The notes below the pieces were generated by a model, which made no database searches, was not told where the DNA came from, and was given only the letters and a program-made list of their open reading frames with translations. Made by a program: the position numbers and the translations under genes. 64,000 nucleotides of DNA from Flagellimonas ochracea (GTDB lineage Bacteria > Bacteroidota > Bacteroidia > Flavobacteriales > Flavobacteriaceae), in NCBI RefSeq assembly GCF_009903685.1, contig NZ_JAAABI010000001.1, positions 62,001 through 126,000 of the forward strand, read 5' to 3'. Below are positions 26,907-35,358 of this stretch, piece after piece (position 1 is the first letter of the stretch; every line of letters starts with the position of its first letter).

Positions 26907-27983
26907 ATGTCCGAGGAAAAATTGATGTCGAAAAAAAAACCGGCTTTTCCAATCACAAAAAAATTGGATGGCTATCTGGATCGGTACAACCGTAAAATTG
27001 AAATCCCGATCTTCTATGACGATTTGTTGCGTTTTTCAGGTTCGGTCGTTGTCTATGACAATGATGGAATCGATACCTTATGGGTACGGGTGTATTATTC
27101 CGATTTTGATCGAGAGGAAATAGACCTCAGCCTAAAAAAAGTGTATTCCATTTTGCATTCCGATGGGAGCAACCGAATCTTGGATTATCTCAATGTGGAT
27201 GCCGTGGATTTTTGCACCTTCGGAAACTCAAAACCTTTTCGTATAAAGATTCGGAATATCCTAAATGACAACTATACCTATTTTTATGTCAAAAAGACGG
27301 ATGCTTCTCGGGTGTATGGCCTGGAATTGGAACATATGCTTTCGCCTTACAACCTTAACTTTTTGGTGTACAAGGATACCTTGATTGAAGAACACATTGC
27401 TGGTATTCCAGGTGATGTGTTTATAAAGGATATGCTGCCAAAATGTTCAAAACCTGAAAAGGCCCAGTTGGCTAAGGAGTTCGTAAAATTCAATGAACGA
27501 TGCATGATACGGCTTTTGGGCGATATGCGATCTTACAATTATGTGATTGTACCGGTGCATGATTTCGATCATGTGGTTTATAGGATACGGGCCATTGATT
27601 TTGACCAGCAATGCTTTGAAGGTAAATTCAAGGTGTACTTGCCCCAATTTTTTAAAGAAAACCTGAATATGGTGGAGTTGGTTGGGAAAAAGCTTCAAGA
27701 ATATTCTGTGGACCAATATAAGATTGAGGAACGTTCCATTGTGGCCAAGCGAATCATTAGTTCAGGGAACCGAATAAAACGTCTCATCAATTGTGTGAAG
27801 ACCGATAGAATATCCTTGCCCGAAAATGTGGAACGACTAAGAAATGAGCTGCACGATTTTACCATGGACTTGGAATTTAAAAAATGCAATACCATGGGGC
27901 AAATACTCTTCACAGCACTCGAATTTGTAAAACGAAACTACCAAGATGTGAGCATGAAGGAAATTATTGAGAAGAAGTTTTAG
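26907..27983 (+). CDS. Unrecognised conserved-looking protein with kinase-like motifs
   Basis: A 358-residue cytosolic protein I cannot name. Its layout is suggestive of a protein-kinase or aminoglycoside-phosphotransferase fold: a possible beta-3 lysine in YFYVKK (about K129), a helix LELEHML (about 139-145), a hinge-like LIEEHIAGIPGD (159-170), a catalytic-loop-like GDMRSYNYV with D206 and N211, and RAIDFDQQ (228-235) with D231 in the place of the DFG/DFD metal ligand. No glycine-rich loop is obvious. The ATG at 26907 is chosen over a TTG at 26886. Its stop overlaps the convergent NA37 gene by four bases. A kinase role is inference only. Confidence 0.72.
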   Translation: MSEEKLMSKKKPAFPITKKLDGYLDRYNRKIEIPIFYDDLLRFSGSVVVYDNDGIDTLWVRVYYSDFDREEIDLSLKKVYSILHSDGSNRILDYLNVDAVDFCTFGNSKPFRIKIRNILNDNYTYFYVKKTDASRVYGLELEHMLSPYNLNFLVYKDTLIEEHIAGIPGDVFIKDMLPKCSKPEKAQLAKEFVKFNERCMIRLLGDMRSYNYVIVPVHDFDHVVYRIRAIDFDQQCFEGKFKVYLPQFFKENLNMVELVGKKLQEYSVDQYKIEERSIVAKRIISSGNRIKRLINCVKTDRISLPENVERLRNELHDFTMDLEFKKCNTMGQILFTALEFVKRNYQDVSMKEIIEKKF

Positions 27984-29038
27984 CTTTTCTGCTCTTTGTT
28001 GAAATAGACCAGATAGTAATACATCTGCCGTTCCTCATCCCAACCTTTTTCCACGAACTTTTGGGCCGATTCTGGATTGATAAAATCCATTTTTATCTGG
28101 ATATTGGTATCGAGATTGATGACATTTTTGATTTTTTTTCGGCTATCTGAAACCGCTTTGTTGGAAATATCAAAATTGGAAACATCTTCAATACTATATT
28201 TTGGGCCCTTTTCAACTTTGTAATGTTTAAACTCGGGAATCAATTCCGGGTTTTCCATCACCTCGTTCAAAAATGAAGTTTCCTCAAAGGCATCGTTCTT
28301 GGCAAAATGGTTCACCGCCCGGTTCATGAAAAGCACTTCTTGTTGTTTATCCTCTGCGGGCAATACCACATCTTTTGCAAAATTTTGGCAGAACTTGAGG
28401 TAGTTTTTAGTGTAAAAATTCTCATCGGCCAAGGGAGCTACACCTAAAAAATCTTCCAGCCAATATTTGGCATCGTATCGATTACTATCCACGGATAATA
28501 CCTTGTACCCTTCCTCTTGGTTTATATTGAAGACAATGCATCCCTTATCCAATTTATTGGTGTTGATGCCCTGGCGGATGAAAATGTCCAAGTTTTGTTC
28601 TTTTTCGCGAAATTGAAGAAAATCATGTTTCAATTCACTTTTAAAAATACCTACGGCATCTATTTTTTGGTTATCCACTACCATATCTGAAAAATGCGCC
28701 ACGAAAACCTCCCCACTTTTAATATGTGGATGATTTGACTGCTCAAAAAGGTGTTGGGTTATTTTTTTTGACGAAGCATGAACCTTTGAAGGATTTTTAA
28801 AAATTTCGGTAACAGCGTTGAAAACTTCATTGAACTCCAAATCAACTTCATGCGAAAACTGAAAATAGTTCTCTTCTTTCTCTCTAAAGGGCTTAAAAAA
28901 GTATTCTTTGAGCAAGCCGGCCATTTCATCGTTTAGTGTAAAAGGTTCGGCGGATAGGAAAGCAGTTTCATTTTTACTTTTGTTCCCTACCCGATGGAGG
29001 GAAATACTTTCAATTTGGGCGGAATATAGGTTCAGCAT
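27980..29038 (-). CDS. Nucleoid-associated protein NA37/YejK family
   Basis: A 352-residue protein of the NdpA/YejK (37 kDa nucleoid-associated) family. Recognisable features are the start LYSAQIESISLHRVGNKS, the middle KSGEVFVAHFSDMVVDNQ and VGIFKSELKHDFLQF, and a lysine-rich C-terminal region (SDSRKKIKNVINLDTNIQIK). E. coli YejK binds DNA and topoisomerases; the role in flavobacteria is not established. The start codon is eight bases from a run of three 7-base repeats in the leader. It is the last gene of the minus-strand run from 33435, 36 bases after the pRiA4b-like gene. Confidence 0.88.
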   Translation of the reverse strand: MLNLYSAQIESISLHRVGNKSKNETAFLSAEPFTLNDEMAGLLKEYFFKPFREKEENYFQFSHEVDLEFNEVFNAVTEIFKNPSKVHASSKKITQHLFEQSNHPHIKSGEVFVAHFSDMVVDNQKIDAVGIFKSELKHDFLQFREKEQNLDIFIRQGINTNKLDKGCIVFNINQEEGYKVLSVDSNRYDAKYWLEDFLGVAPLADENFYTKNYLKFCQNFAKDVVLPAEDKQQEVLFMNRAVNHFAKNDAFEETSFLNEVMENPELIPEFKHYKVEKGPKYSIEDVSNFDISNKAVSDSRKKIKNVINLDTNIQIKMDFINPESAQKFVEKGWDEERQMYYYLVYFNKEQKS

Positions 29039-29045
29039 AAGCGTT

Positions 29046-29066
29046 AAAGGTAAAAGGTAAAAGGTA
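29046..29066. repeat. Three tandem copies of a 7-base unit before the NA37 gene
   Basis: AAAGGTA occurs three times in perfect tandem (TACCTTT on the minus, coding strand). It lies seven bases upstream of the NA37 ATG, in the leader where ribosome binding or promoter spacing would matter. Copy number change could alter expression; this is inference. Confidence 0.8.
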
Positions 29067-29074
29067 ATGGTGGT

Positions 29075-29569
29075 TTAGTTCCAGTTTTCATCAAAATCAA
29101 AATCATCGTAGTTGTCCATGGGATCCTCAAATTCCATACTGGGTTTGGATTCAAATCTTTTCTCGGGGGGCGAGTCAGGCAGTTCTCCAAAACTGAACAA
29201 CACGTTGGGGTAAGATCTCCCGTCTTCTTTTTCGACAATATCGGCCAACTCCACAAAGAAAGTCCACATGCTGAAAAAATCATATAGATAAATCAATTTG
29301 GGACTTTTTTCGTTGAGGACTTCTTCTAAAAATGTTTCGTTCATCAATCGAATCTCAGAACCGTTTTCACCCATGTCAAAAAGTGCAATTTCTTCATCTT
29401 GGTTCCATTCCTCATCACAGGTATAGAAAGAAGCCATTTCGTCGCCTCCAAAACCAAAGGCTTGGGTAATGGCATTGTGTAGTACTTCCAAGGTCTCACC
29501 GTCCTCAATTTCAATATCCCTAAAGATATCTTCCTCAGCATCAAGAATAATCCTGATTTTATAAATCAT
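29075..29569 (-). CDS. pRiA4b ORF-3-like protein
   Basis: A 164-residue acidic protein of the plasmid pRiA4b ORF-3/IS1096 passenger family (PF07929). Recognisable parts are YKIRIILDAEEDIFRDIEI, TLEVLHNAITQAFGFGGDE, ASFYTCDEEW and FFVELADIVEKEDGRSYP. The C-terminal 30 residues are almost entirely acidic (DNYDDFDFDENW). The family was named from mobile elements, but no transposase or repeats are nearby, so this copy looks like a stable chromosomal gene. Function is unknown. It sits between ctaA and the NA37 gene on the same strand with gaps of about 40 bases. Confidence 0.85.
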   Translation of the reverse strand: MIYKIRIILDAEEDIFRDIEIEDGETLEVLHNAITQAFGFGGDEMASFYTCDEEWNQDEEIALFDMGENGSEIRLMNETFLEEVLNEKSPKLIYLYDFFSMWTFFVELADIVEKEDGRSYPNVLFSFGELPDSPPEKRFESKPSMEFEDPMDNYDDFDFDENWN

Positions 29570-29611
29570 CTAAAAAAATTAAAGTGGGCACAAATTTACG
29601 ACAATTCACTG

Positions 29612-30625
29612 TTATTTGGTGAACCGGTGCAAGGTAAAGGTCATAGCGGCCAATAGAAAAAATGCACCTATTTGATGGGCTACTCCCAGCCATAGTGGTA
29701 CTGCGTAAACCAAGGTGAGCACACCGAGCAAAAATTGAATGAAAACAAGAACCAAAACGGATTGAAGGCCTTTATTTTGCCATGGTGTTCTTGATGTCCT
29801 TCGGGTTCTGAACCAAATCAATGCAATTAATGCAACTACGACATAGGCCAGGTAGCGGTGCACAAATTGGACCCCACTTCTTCCTTCTACAAAATTTTTC
29901 AATATAGGTTGCTGTTCAATGTACACCGTTTCATGAATCAATTTGCCCTCACTCATCATAGGCCAATGGTTGTGAATAAAACCCGCATCCAGTCCGGCCA
30001 CGAAAGCACCCCAAATAATTTGAACCAAAAGTACCAAGAGCCCAACTCTTATGAGGTTCCGAATTCCTGTTTGAATTTCTTTCTTTAAAGGGAAAATAAG
30101 GTCTAGGGCCACCCAAAGACTGAAAGCGAAGGTTATGAAGGCTGTAGTCAAGTGTGCAGCCAGCCGATAATGCGACACATCGGGGCGATCAACAAGACCA
30201 CTTTTAACCATGTACCACCCCAAAAAACCTTGAAACCCACCTAGAAGAAGTAGGACTAAGCATTTTTTTAGGGTAGACTTATCCAATTTTTTGGTCAACC
30301 AGAAATAGAGAAATGGCAGGATAAATACAATTCCGATAAACCTTCCCAACACTCTGTGCAGCCATTCCCAAAAATAGATGTCCTTGAAATCCTCAAGATC
30401 AAAATGATAATTGAGTTTTTGGTATTCAGGATATTGCTGGTAAAGTTCGAAGGCCTCTTGCCATTCCTGTTCGTTCATTGGAGGTAAGGTGCCCTGTATC
30501 AGTTTGTAATCTGATATGGAAAGCCCGGAATGGGTTAGGCGAGTGATGCCACCCACTAAAACCATAACAAAAATAAGAACGCACCCAGTTAATAACCAAT
30601 AAATTACATATTTGTTCTCCTTCAT
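29612..30625 (-). CDS. ctaA: Heme A synthase (COX15/CtaA)
   Basis: A 337-residue membrane protein with eight hydrophobic segments that oxidises heme O to heme A for cytochrome oxidase. Conserved histidine-bearing motifs are visible: GGITRLTHSGLSIS, WEWLHRVLGRFIG, SHYRLAAHLTTAF, and VQFVHRYLAY and GVAHQIGAFFLL in the C-terminal half, matching the internally duplicated four-helix design. Its ATG overlaps the stop of the CCA-adding enzyme gene by one base (TAATG), so it is translated from the same message. Confidence 0.95.
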   Translation of the reverse strand: MKENKYVIYWLLTGCVLIFVMVLVGGITRLTHSGLSISDYKLIQGTLPPMNEQEWQEAFELYQQYPEYQKLNYHFDLEDFKDIYFWEWLHRVLGRFIGIVFILPFLYFWLTKKLDKSTLKKCLVLLLLGGFQGFLGWYMVKSGLVDRPDVSHYRLAAHLTTAFITFAFSLWVALDLIFPLKKEIQTGIRNLIRVGLLVLLVQIIWGAFVAGLDAGFIHNHWPMMSEGKLIHETVYIEQQPILKNFVEGRSGVQFVHRYLAYVVVALIALIWFRTRRTSRTPWQNKGLQSVLVLVFIQFLLGVLTLVYAVPLWLGVAHQIGAFFLLAAMTFTLHRFTK

Positions 30626-32052
30626 TAAGATTGGACTTTTAATTTCATCTTTTTACCTTTTTCCAACATAAATTGATAGGCTGCTTCATATTCGTTGGGA
30701 ATTTCTCCATCTAAAATGGCTTCCTTTATCGCCTCCTTAATAATACCAATTTCCCTAGATGGTTTTAGGTTAAAGGTTTTCATGATTTCTTCTCCAGAGA
30801 CGGGAGGTTGAAAATTACGGATATGGTCCCGTTCCTCGACCTCCACTATTTTCTGACGAACAAGTTGAAAATTGTTTTTATACTTTTTCTGTTTTCTGGG
30901 GTTTTTGGTGGTGATGTCGGCCTCGCAAAGTGTCATCAGTTCATCCACATGCTCACCGGCATCAAAGATCAAACGCCGCACTGCTGAATCTGTGACATGC
31001 TCCTCGGCCAAGATTATGGGCCGGGAACTCATCAACACCATTTTTTGAACAAACTTCATCTTATCGTTCAATGGCATTTTAAGCCGTTTGAATAACTTGT
31101 AAACCATCTTGGCACCTACAAATTCATGCGCATGGAATGTCCAGCCTATTTTTTTGTGGAATCTTTTGGTAGGGGCCTTTCCGATATCGTGCAAAAGGGC
31201 GGCCCAACGCAACCATGGGTTATCAGTGGTTTTGGCAATATTGTCCACTACCTCGAGCGTGTGCCAAAAATTGTCTTTATGGCGCTGCCCTTCCACTTCT
31301 TCAATGCCTTGAAGTGCTGTAAGTTCAGGCAATATGAGTGACAATAGTTCGGTTTGGTGCATCAATGTAAAACCAACAGAGGGCTTGGGGCTCATCAATA
31401 TTTTATGGAGTTCGTCGACTATACGTTCTTTGGAGATGATTTTGAGACGATCCTTGTGCTGGTTGATGGCTTTTAAAGAAGGTAAGGCAATGTTAAAATG
31501 TAATTGTGTTGCAAAACGTATAGCGCGCATCATCCGCAGAGGGTCGTCGGAATAGGTGATGCCGGGTTCCAATGGGGTACGTATGATTTTTTTGTCCAAA
31601 TCGCCCAAACCATCAAAGGGATCCAATAAAATGCCGAAACTCTGTGGATTGAGTGAAAGTGCCATTGCATTGATGGTGAAGTCACGTCTGTTTTGGTCAT
31701 CCTCCAAGGTGCCATCCTCAACTACAGGTTTTCTGCTGTCTTTATGGTAGCTTTCCTTGCGGGCGCCCACAAATTCCAGTTCCATACCCTGATGTTTAAT
31801 CATGGCCGTACCAAAATTTTTAAATACGGTGACCTCTGGTTTTCCTTTAAGTTGGGAGGCCACTTTTTTGGCTAGTTGAATTCCACTTCCGATGGCCACA
31901 AAATCGATGTCGGTTGGGGTGTCTCTTTTTAAAAAATAATCACGAACAAAACCACCAATGACATAGGCATCCATGCCTAGTTCCTCTGCGGTTTTTCCGA
32001 TAGTTTGAAAAATGGGATGTTGTATGGCTTCTTTATGGAACTCCTGCGTCAT
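30625..32052 (-). CDS. cca: CCA-adding tRNA nucleotidyltransferase with HD domain
   Basis: A 475-residue enzyme that adds or repairs the 3' CCA of tRNAs. The nucleotidyltransferase head has VIGGFVRDYFL and TPTDIDFVAIG (metal-binding Asp-x-Asp), followed by the RRDFTINAMALSL motif, and a PolyA_pol RNA-binding part with DPLRMMRAIRFATQL. An HD domain then follows, RWAALLHDIGKAPTKRF with HAHEF. HD-bearing CCA enzymes may also have phosphatase activity. Poly(A) polymerase is the alternative but the HD domain favours CCA addition. The ATG is one base after the stop of the threonylcarbamoyl-AMP synthase gene. Confidence 0.94.
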   Translation of the reverse strand: MTQEFHKEAIQHPIFQTIGKTAEELGMDAYVIGGFVRDYFLKRDTPTDIDFVAIGSGIQLAKKVASQLKGKPEVTVFKNFGTAMIKHQGMELEFVGARKESYHKDSRKPVVEDGTLEDDQNRRDFTINAMALSLNPQSFGILLDPFDGLGDLDKKIIRTPLEPGITYSDDPLRMMRAIRFATQLHFNIALPSLKAINQHKDRLKIISKERIVDELHKILMSPKPSVGFTLMHQTELLSLILPELTALQGIEEVEGQRHKDNFWHTLEVVDNIAKTTDNPWLRWAALLHDIGKAPTKRFHKKIGWTFHAHEFVGAKMVYKLFKRLKMPLNDKMKFVQKMVLMSSRPIILAEEHVTDSAVRRLIFDAGEHVDELMTLCEADITTKNPRKQKKYKNNFQLVRQKIVEVEERDHIRNFQPPVSGEEIMKTFNLKPSREIGIIKEAIKEAILDGEIPNEYEAAYQFMLEKGKKMKLKVQS

Positions 32053-32053
32053 T

Positions 32054-32614
32054 TTATTCCCGAATTACCCTTACTTGCCCATCGTTACCCAATTTAATAA
32101 TGGAGGAGGGGGAAGGGCTTTTGCTTTCGTCTGGCAAATTTACCACATAGTCCACTCCTTTTAAAATTTTAGTGTCGATCTCTTTAAAGTTTCTGGGTGT
32201 TGGCTGTCCAGAAATATTGGCCGAAGTGGATACTATGGGTTTGCCAAATTTGTTGATGAGATACTGGCAAAATTTATCAGAGGCTATCCGAATGGCCAAA
32301 GTGTTGTCCGCAGCCACCAAATTTTGGGCAATGCCTATTGGCTCATCAAAGACGATAGTAGTAGGTTTTGTAGCTAAATCCATAATGTCGTAAGCCACGT
32401 TGGGAACCTGCTTTACATATCGCTCCAACATGGCTTGACTGGATACTAAACAGATTAAAGCTTTGCTATCTTCTCGTTGTTTTAGGGCATACACCTTTTT
32501 TACAGCCTCAGAATTGGTGGCATCGCAACCAATGCCCCAAACAGTATCAGTAGGGTATAAAATAAGATTTCCCTTTTCGAGTTCTTGGATACAATTATTG
32601 ATTTCTTCAGTCAA
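32054..32614 (-). CDS. tsaC: L-threonylcarbamoyladenylate synthase (Sua5/YciO/YrdC), TTG start
   Basis: A 186-residue YrdC-type enzyme making threonylcarbamoyl-AMP for the t6A37 tRNA modification. Motifs include LYPTDTVWGIGCDATN, KVYALKQREDSKAL, TIVFDEP and VSTSANISGQPTPR. The length fits the short TsaC form without a Sua5 tail. The only suitable start is TTG at 32614, whose bases overlap the TGA of the upstream glycosyltransferase (TTGA); the next methionine is far inside the fold. It is one base from the CCA enzyme gene, putting two tRNA maturation enzymes in one unit. Confidence 0.93.
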   Translation of the reverse strand: MTEEINNCIQELEKGNLILYPTDTVWGIGCDATNSEAVKKVYALKQREDSKALICLVSSQAMLERYVKQVPNVAYDIMDLATKPTTIVFDEPIGIAQNLVAADNTLAIRIASDKFCQYLINKFGKPIVSTSANISGQPTPRNFKEIDTKILKGVDYVVNLPDESKSPSPSSIIKLGNDGQVRVIRE

Positions 32615-33435
32615 TATTTTTGAAGTTTTAGTTGAAAATAATCAGTTAGTGCCAACCATTGTGTGCGGTTTTTGTCCTCTTTAATGTTGGTTTTTTTCAA
32701 CGAAGTCTTTTGCGAGCCCAAAATTGGGATGGGCTCTTTTTTGCTGCTTTTTGCTTGTTTCGACAATGTTTCTGTTAACAGCGTCATGGCTTTGAACCAA
32801 AGATCGTCCGCCTTGGGAGCAAGTCGCAGAAATAATTGTTGATCAAAGACTTGTTCATTCATAACACCTGGAGGATATAATGTACCGCCTGCACCAATGG
32901 GTAAGGTTGCCCATGGATTTTTGCAAGATTTTGATTTGGACAGCCATTGATTGTAAGAAAGTAAATCTCCAGATTCGGAATAAGAAATACAACGTGTTTG
33001 GTTAGCTACCACACAATTGGGATTTTTTAAATGTGATTCATGCAGTTTGGGCAACCAATCTTTCGGGTACATCATATCATCATCACAGGTAATGATTATT
33101 TTCTTAGGGAATAGTTTTAGGGGTTCCACCAGTTTTCTGTGCGAACTGGAGTATTTTGTATACTTAATTTCAAAAATATCGCCGATTAGACTGGACAGTT
33201 TTTTTGGAATTTTGGTTCTTAAGTCTTCATGTAGCCATAGGAAAATTTTCTCAGGAAGCACATCTTGGTCCAAAATACTGCGTATGGTCAAATGGACAAC
33301 ATCCAGCCGGGACGGTATTGAAGCCAGGGAAACGATTACTGGAACCCGTTTCTTGTTCCTTTTCAAGCTGCCTTTAGATTTGGAAGAAAGCCGAATTTGA
33401 TGAAAAAGCGAAACGGGTATTTCTTTTACCTTCAT
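32611..33435 (-). CDS. Glycosyltransferase-like protein with DDD motif
   Basis: A 274-residue soluble protein with a GT-A-like beginning: RVPVIVSLASIPSRLDVVHL and RSILDQDVLPEKIFLWLHED, then the probable metal and nucleotide-binding IITCDDDMMYPKDWLP, and NPWATLPIGAGGTLYPPGVM. This pattern is common in Bacteroidota proteins annotated as glycosyltransferase family 2-like. The C-terminal 50 residues are basic and low in conservation. It is the first gene of the minus-strand run through tsaC, cca and ctaA, and is divergent from another glycosyltransferase. Donor and acceptor sugars are unknown. Confidence 0.78.
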   Translation of the reverse strand: MKVKEIPVSLFHQIRLSSKSKGSLKRNKKRVPVIVSLASIPSRLDVVHLTIRSILDQDVLPEKIFLWLHEDLRTKIPKKLSSLIGDIFEIKYTKYSSSHRKLVEPLKLFPKKIIITCDDDMMYPKDWLPKLHESHLKNPNCVVANQTRCISYSESGDLLSYNQWLSKSKSCKNPWATLPIGAGGTLYPPGVMNEQVFDQQLFLRLAPKADDLWFKAMTLLTETLSKQAKSSKKEPIPILGSQKTSLKKTNIKEDKNRTQWLALTDYFQLKLQKY

Positions 33436-33488
33436 AAAAGGATTTTAGTCTTGCAAAATTAAGGATATGCGATAACATTTAATATTTC

Positions 33489-33496
33489 TATTTTTG
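33489..33496 (+). promoter_or_regulatory. -7 promoter element almost touching a glycosyltransferase start
   Basis: TATTTTTG matches TAnnTTTG and ends five bases before the ATG at 33502. The transcript would begin at or next to the start codon, so the message would be leaderless. No good -33 element is present. Confidence 0.5.
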
Positions 33497-33501
33497 CTAA
33501 G

Positions 33502-34335
33502 ATGAACCAGAAAGAACAGGAAGCACCAAAAATTTCCGTAATCGTAAGCACCTACAATGCCGAGGAGTGGTTAAAAAAGGTGCTATGGGGCTTTAATTGC
33601 CAGATATTCAAAGATTTTGAGGTGGTAGTAGCTGATGATGGTTCGGGACCAAAGACAAAGGAGCTTTTGGATGAACTTTCCAAACGGGTCTTTTACAATA
33701 TCATTCACGTTTGGCAGGAAGACGATGGTTTTCAAAAATCCAGAATACTCAACAAAGCGGTGGAGGCGTGCAATGCAGACTACATTATCATGACCGATGG
33801 GGATTGTATTCCCAGGGAGGATTTTGTTGAGGTGCATTATATCAACAAGGAAAAAGGATACTTCATTTCGGGAGGGTACTACATGCTCCCCATGAATATT
33901 TCCAAAATGATTACGTTTGAGGATATTGAGCAGCAAAACTGCTTTAATATTCATTGGCTAAAAGAAAAAGGTATTCCAAAGACGTTTAAAAACAACAAGC
34001 TTACCGCAAGGGGGGCTATCTCAAAGTTTTTGAACACCCTTACGCCCACCAATGCAAGTTGGAACGGTCATAATTCATCGGGCTGGAAGAAAGATATTCT
34101 TAATGTTAACGGTTTCGATGAGCGTATGCAATATGGAGGTCAGGATAGGGAGCTAGGCGAACGTTTGTTCAATTTTGGGATTAAGTCTAAACAGCTACGA
34201 TATAGCGCTGTTTGTGTGCATTTAGATCATAAGCGCGGCTATAAAACTCCAGAATCAATAGCTAAGAATCTGGCTATAAGAAAAGAAACTAAGTCCCAAA
34301 AAGTGGTTTGGACCCATCATGGCATCACCAAATAG
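33502..34335 (+). CDS. Family 2 glycosyltransferase
   Basis: A 277-residue GT-A enzyme with ISVIVSTYNAEEWLKKVLWG at the start, VVVADDGSGPKTKELLD for the nucleotide sugar, IIMTDGDCIPREDFVEVHY with the DxD metal site, and a galactosyltransferase-like C-terminal part GFDERMQYGGQDRELGERL. It probably acts at the cytoplasmic face on surface glycan or lipopolysaccharide core. The C-terminus overlaps the convergent glycosyltransferase gene by 19 bases. Substrate unknown. Confidence 0.9.
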   Translation: MNQKEQEAPKISVIVSTYNAEEWLKKVLWGFNCQIFKDFEVVVADDGSGPKTKELLDELSKRVFYNIIHVWQEDDGFQKSRILNKAVEACNADYIIMTDGDCIPREDFVEVHYINKEKGYFISGGYYMLPMNISKMITFEDIEQQNCFNIHWLKEKGIPKTFKNNKLTARGAISKFLNTLTPTNASWNGHNSSGWKKDILNVNGFDERMQYGGQDRELGERLFNFGIKSKQLRYSAVCVHLDHKRGYKTPESIAKNLAIRKETKSQKVVWTHHGITK

Positions 34336-35120
34336 TAGGCAAGCTCATTTTTCTTCTCCAATCGTTTAAGTTCACGGTACCTTTCCAGAACTCCTAGAGC
34401 ATTTAAATACGATACAATCATACCCTTTTTTCCGTCTAAAAATCCAAGTCGGAGCACATAATGGTTGAAGAATTTCCAAAGTGGTTTAAAGACCATAAGA
34501 AAATAATTGAACTGCTTTTCTTTATAAAAAGCTTCTTTGGCCTTCAATTGACCATACTTTAACATTTTTCCTTTGTAGTCCTCGTAATTTTTGTAGCAAT
34601 AATGCACCAGTTTTTCCTTGAGGATACAAGAGTTTCCGTCAACCTCCAGCGTTTCATGGACTATCTTTTTATCGGTAAATTTGGCCTTGCTTTTTCTGAA
34701 GAGTCTGTGGTTCTTATCGGTTTGCCAGCCACTAAAATGCAATGGTTCATTTTTGAACATGAACTTCCTGTAGAACCAATAAGCCTCACATGCTTTTTGG
34801 TCATTAATGGTACTAATTATTTCTGCCTGAAGTTCGTCAGTAACAATTTCATCGGCATCAACAAAAAGGATCCAATCGTTGGAAGCCTGTTTTAAGGTGA
34901 AAGATTTCTGCGCTGTAAAGTTTTCAAATGGATTTTGAAGTACCCTAACCTTGGGATGATTCTGCAAATATTCGAAAGTACCGTCCGTACTGTAAGAATC
35001 AACAACTAGAATTTCATCAGCAAATGAGACGGATTCAATACATTTTTCAATATAACCCATTTCATTGTAGGTTATGATCAATGCTGATAATTTTTGCTTT
35101 GGGGCACTCAATTCAGCCAT
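34317..35120 (-). CDS. Family 2 glycosyltransferase, WaaE/KdtX-like
   Basis: A 267-residue enzyme starting SALIITYNEMGYIEKCIESV, then DEILVVDSYSTDGTFEYL, NDWILFVDADEIVTDEL (metal site) and WFYRKFMFKNEPLHFSGWQ, the pattern of the WaaE/KdtX group that adds beta-1,4-glucose to lipopolysaccharide core. Kdo or lipid A context genes are not adjacent, so the exact transfer is inferred. An ATG at 35126 would add two residues. Its 3' end overlaps the convergent family 2 gene by 19 bases. Confidence 0.9.
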   Translation of the reverse strand: MAELSAPKQKLSALIITYNEMGYIEKCIESVSFADEILVVDSYSTDGTFEYLQNHPKVRVLQNPFENFTAQKSFTLKQASNDWILFVDADEIVTDELQAEIISTINDQKACEAYWFYRKFMFKNEPLHFSGWQTDKNHRLFRKSKAKFTDKKIVHETLEVDGNSCILKEKLVHYCYKNYEDYKGKMLKYGQLKAKEAFYKEKQFNYFLMVFKPLWKFFNHYVLRLGFLDGKKGMIVSYLNALGVLERYRELKRLEKKNELAYYLVMP

Positions 35121-35225
35121 ATTCATTGGTCTTCAAAATTGGTTTGACAAAATTATAACAAAAAAATGGGGTAAAAATTGTTGCGCAGTCAGTTTTTCTT
35201 ACAACAACTGAAATTGAATATACCC

Positions 35226-35233
35226 TACTTTTG
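35226..35233 (+). promoter_or_regulatory. Orphan -7-like element in a gap without a plus-strand gene
   Basis: TACTTTTG matches TAnnTTTG, yet only reading frames of eight codons follow (from 35243 and from 35278) before the antisense end of dapD. The 238-base gap between the WaaE-like start and the dapD stop holds nothing else I can recognise. Confidence 0.3.
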
Positions 35234-35358
35234 TATAAGTAATGTTGAGGTTGTCATCTACCCAGTAGGATTAAATAATGAAAAAGGGTTGCTTTGTATT
35301 TTAACATTTTTTTCACTTTTTTAAATGGAGTTTATTGTCAGTCTCATGAGCCCCAGCG

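Noticed and set aside
29075..29569. A mobile element based on the pRiA4b ORF-3/IS1096 family name
   Set aside because: No transposase, terminal inverted repeats or target duplication were found around it, and the neighbours are a tight housekeeping run.
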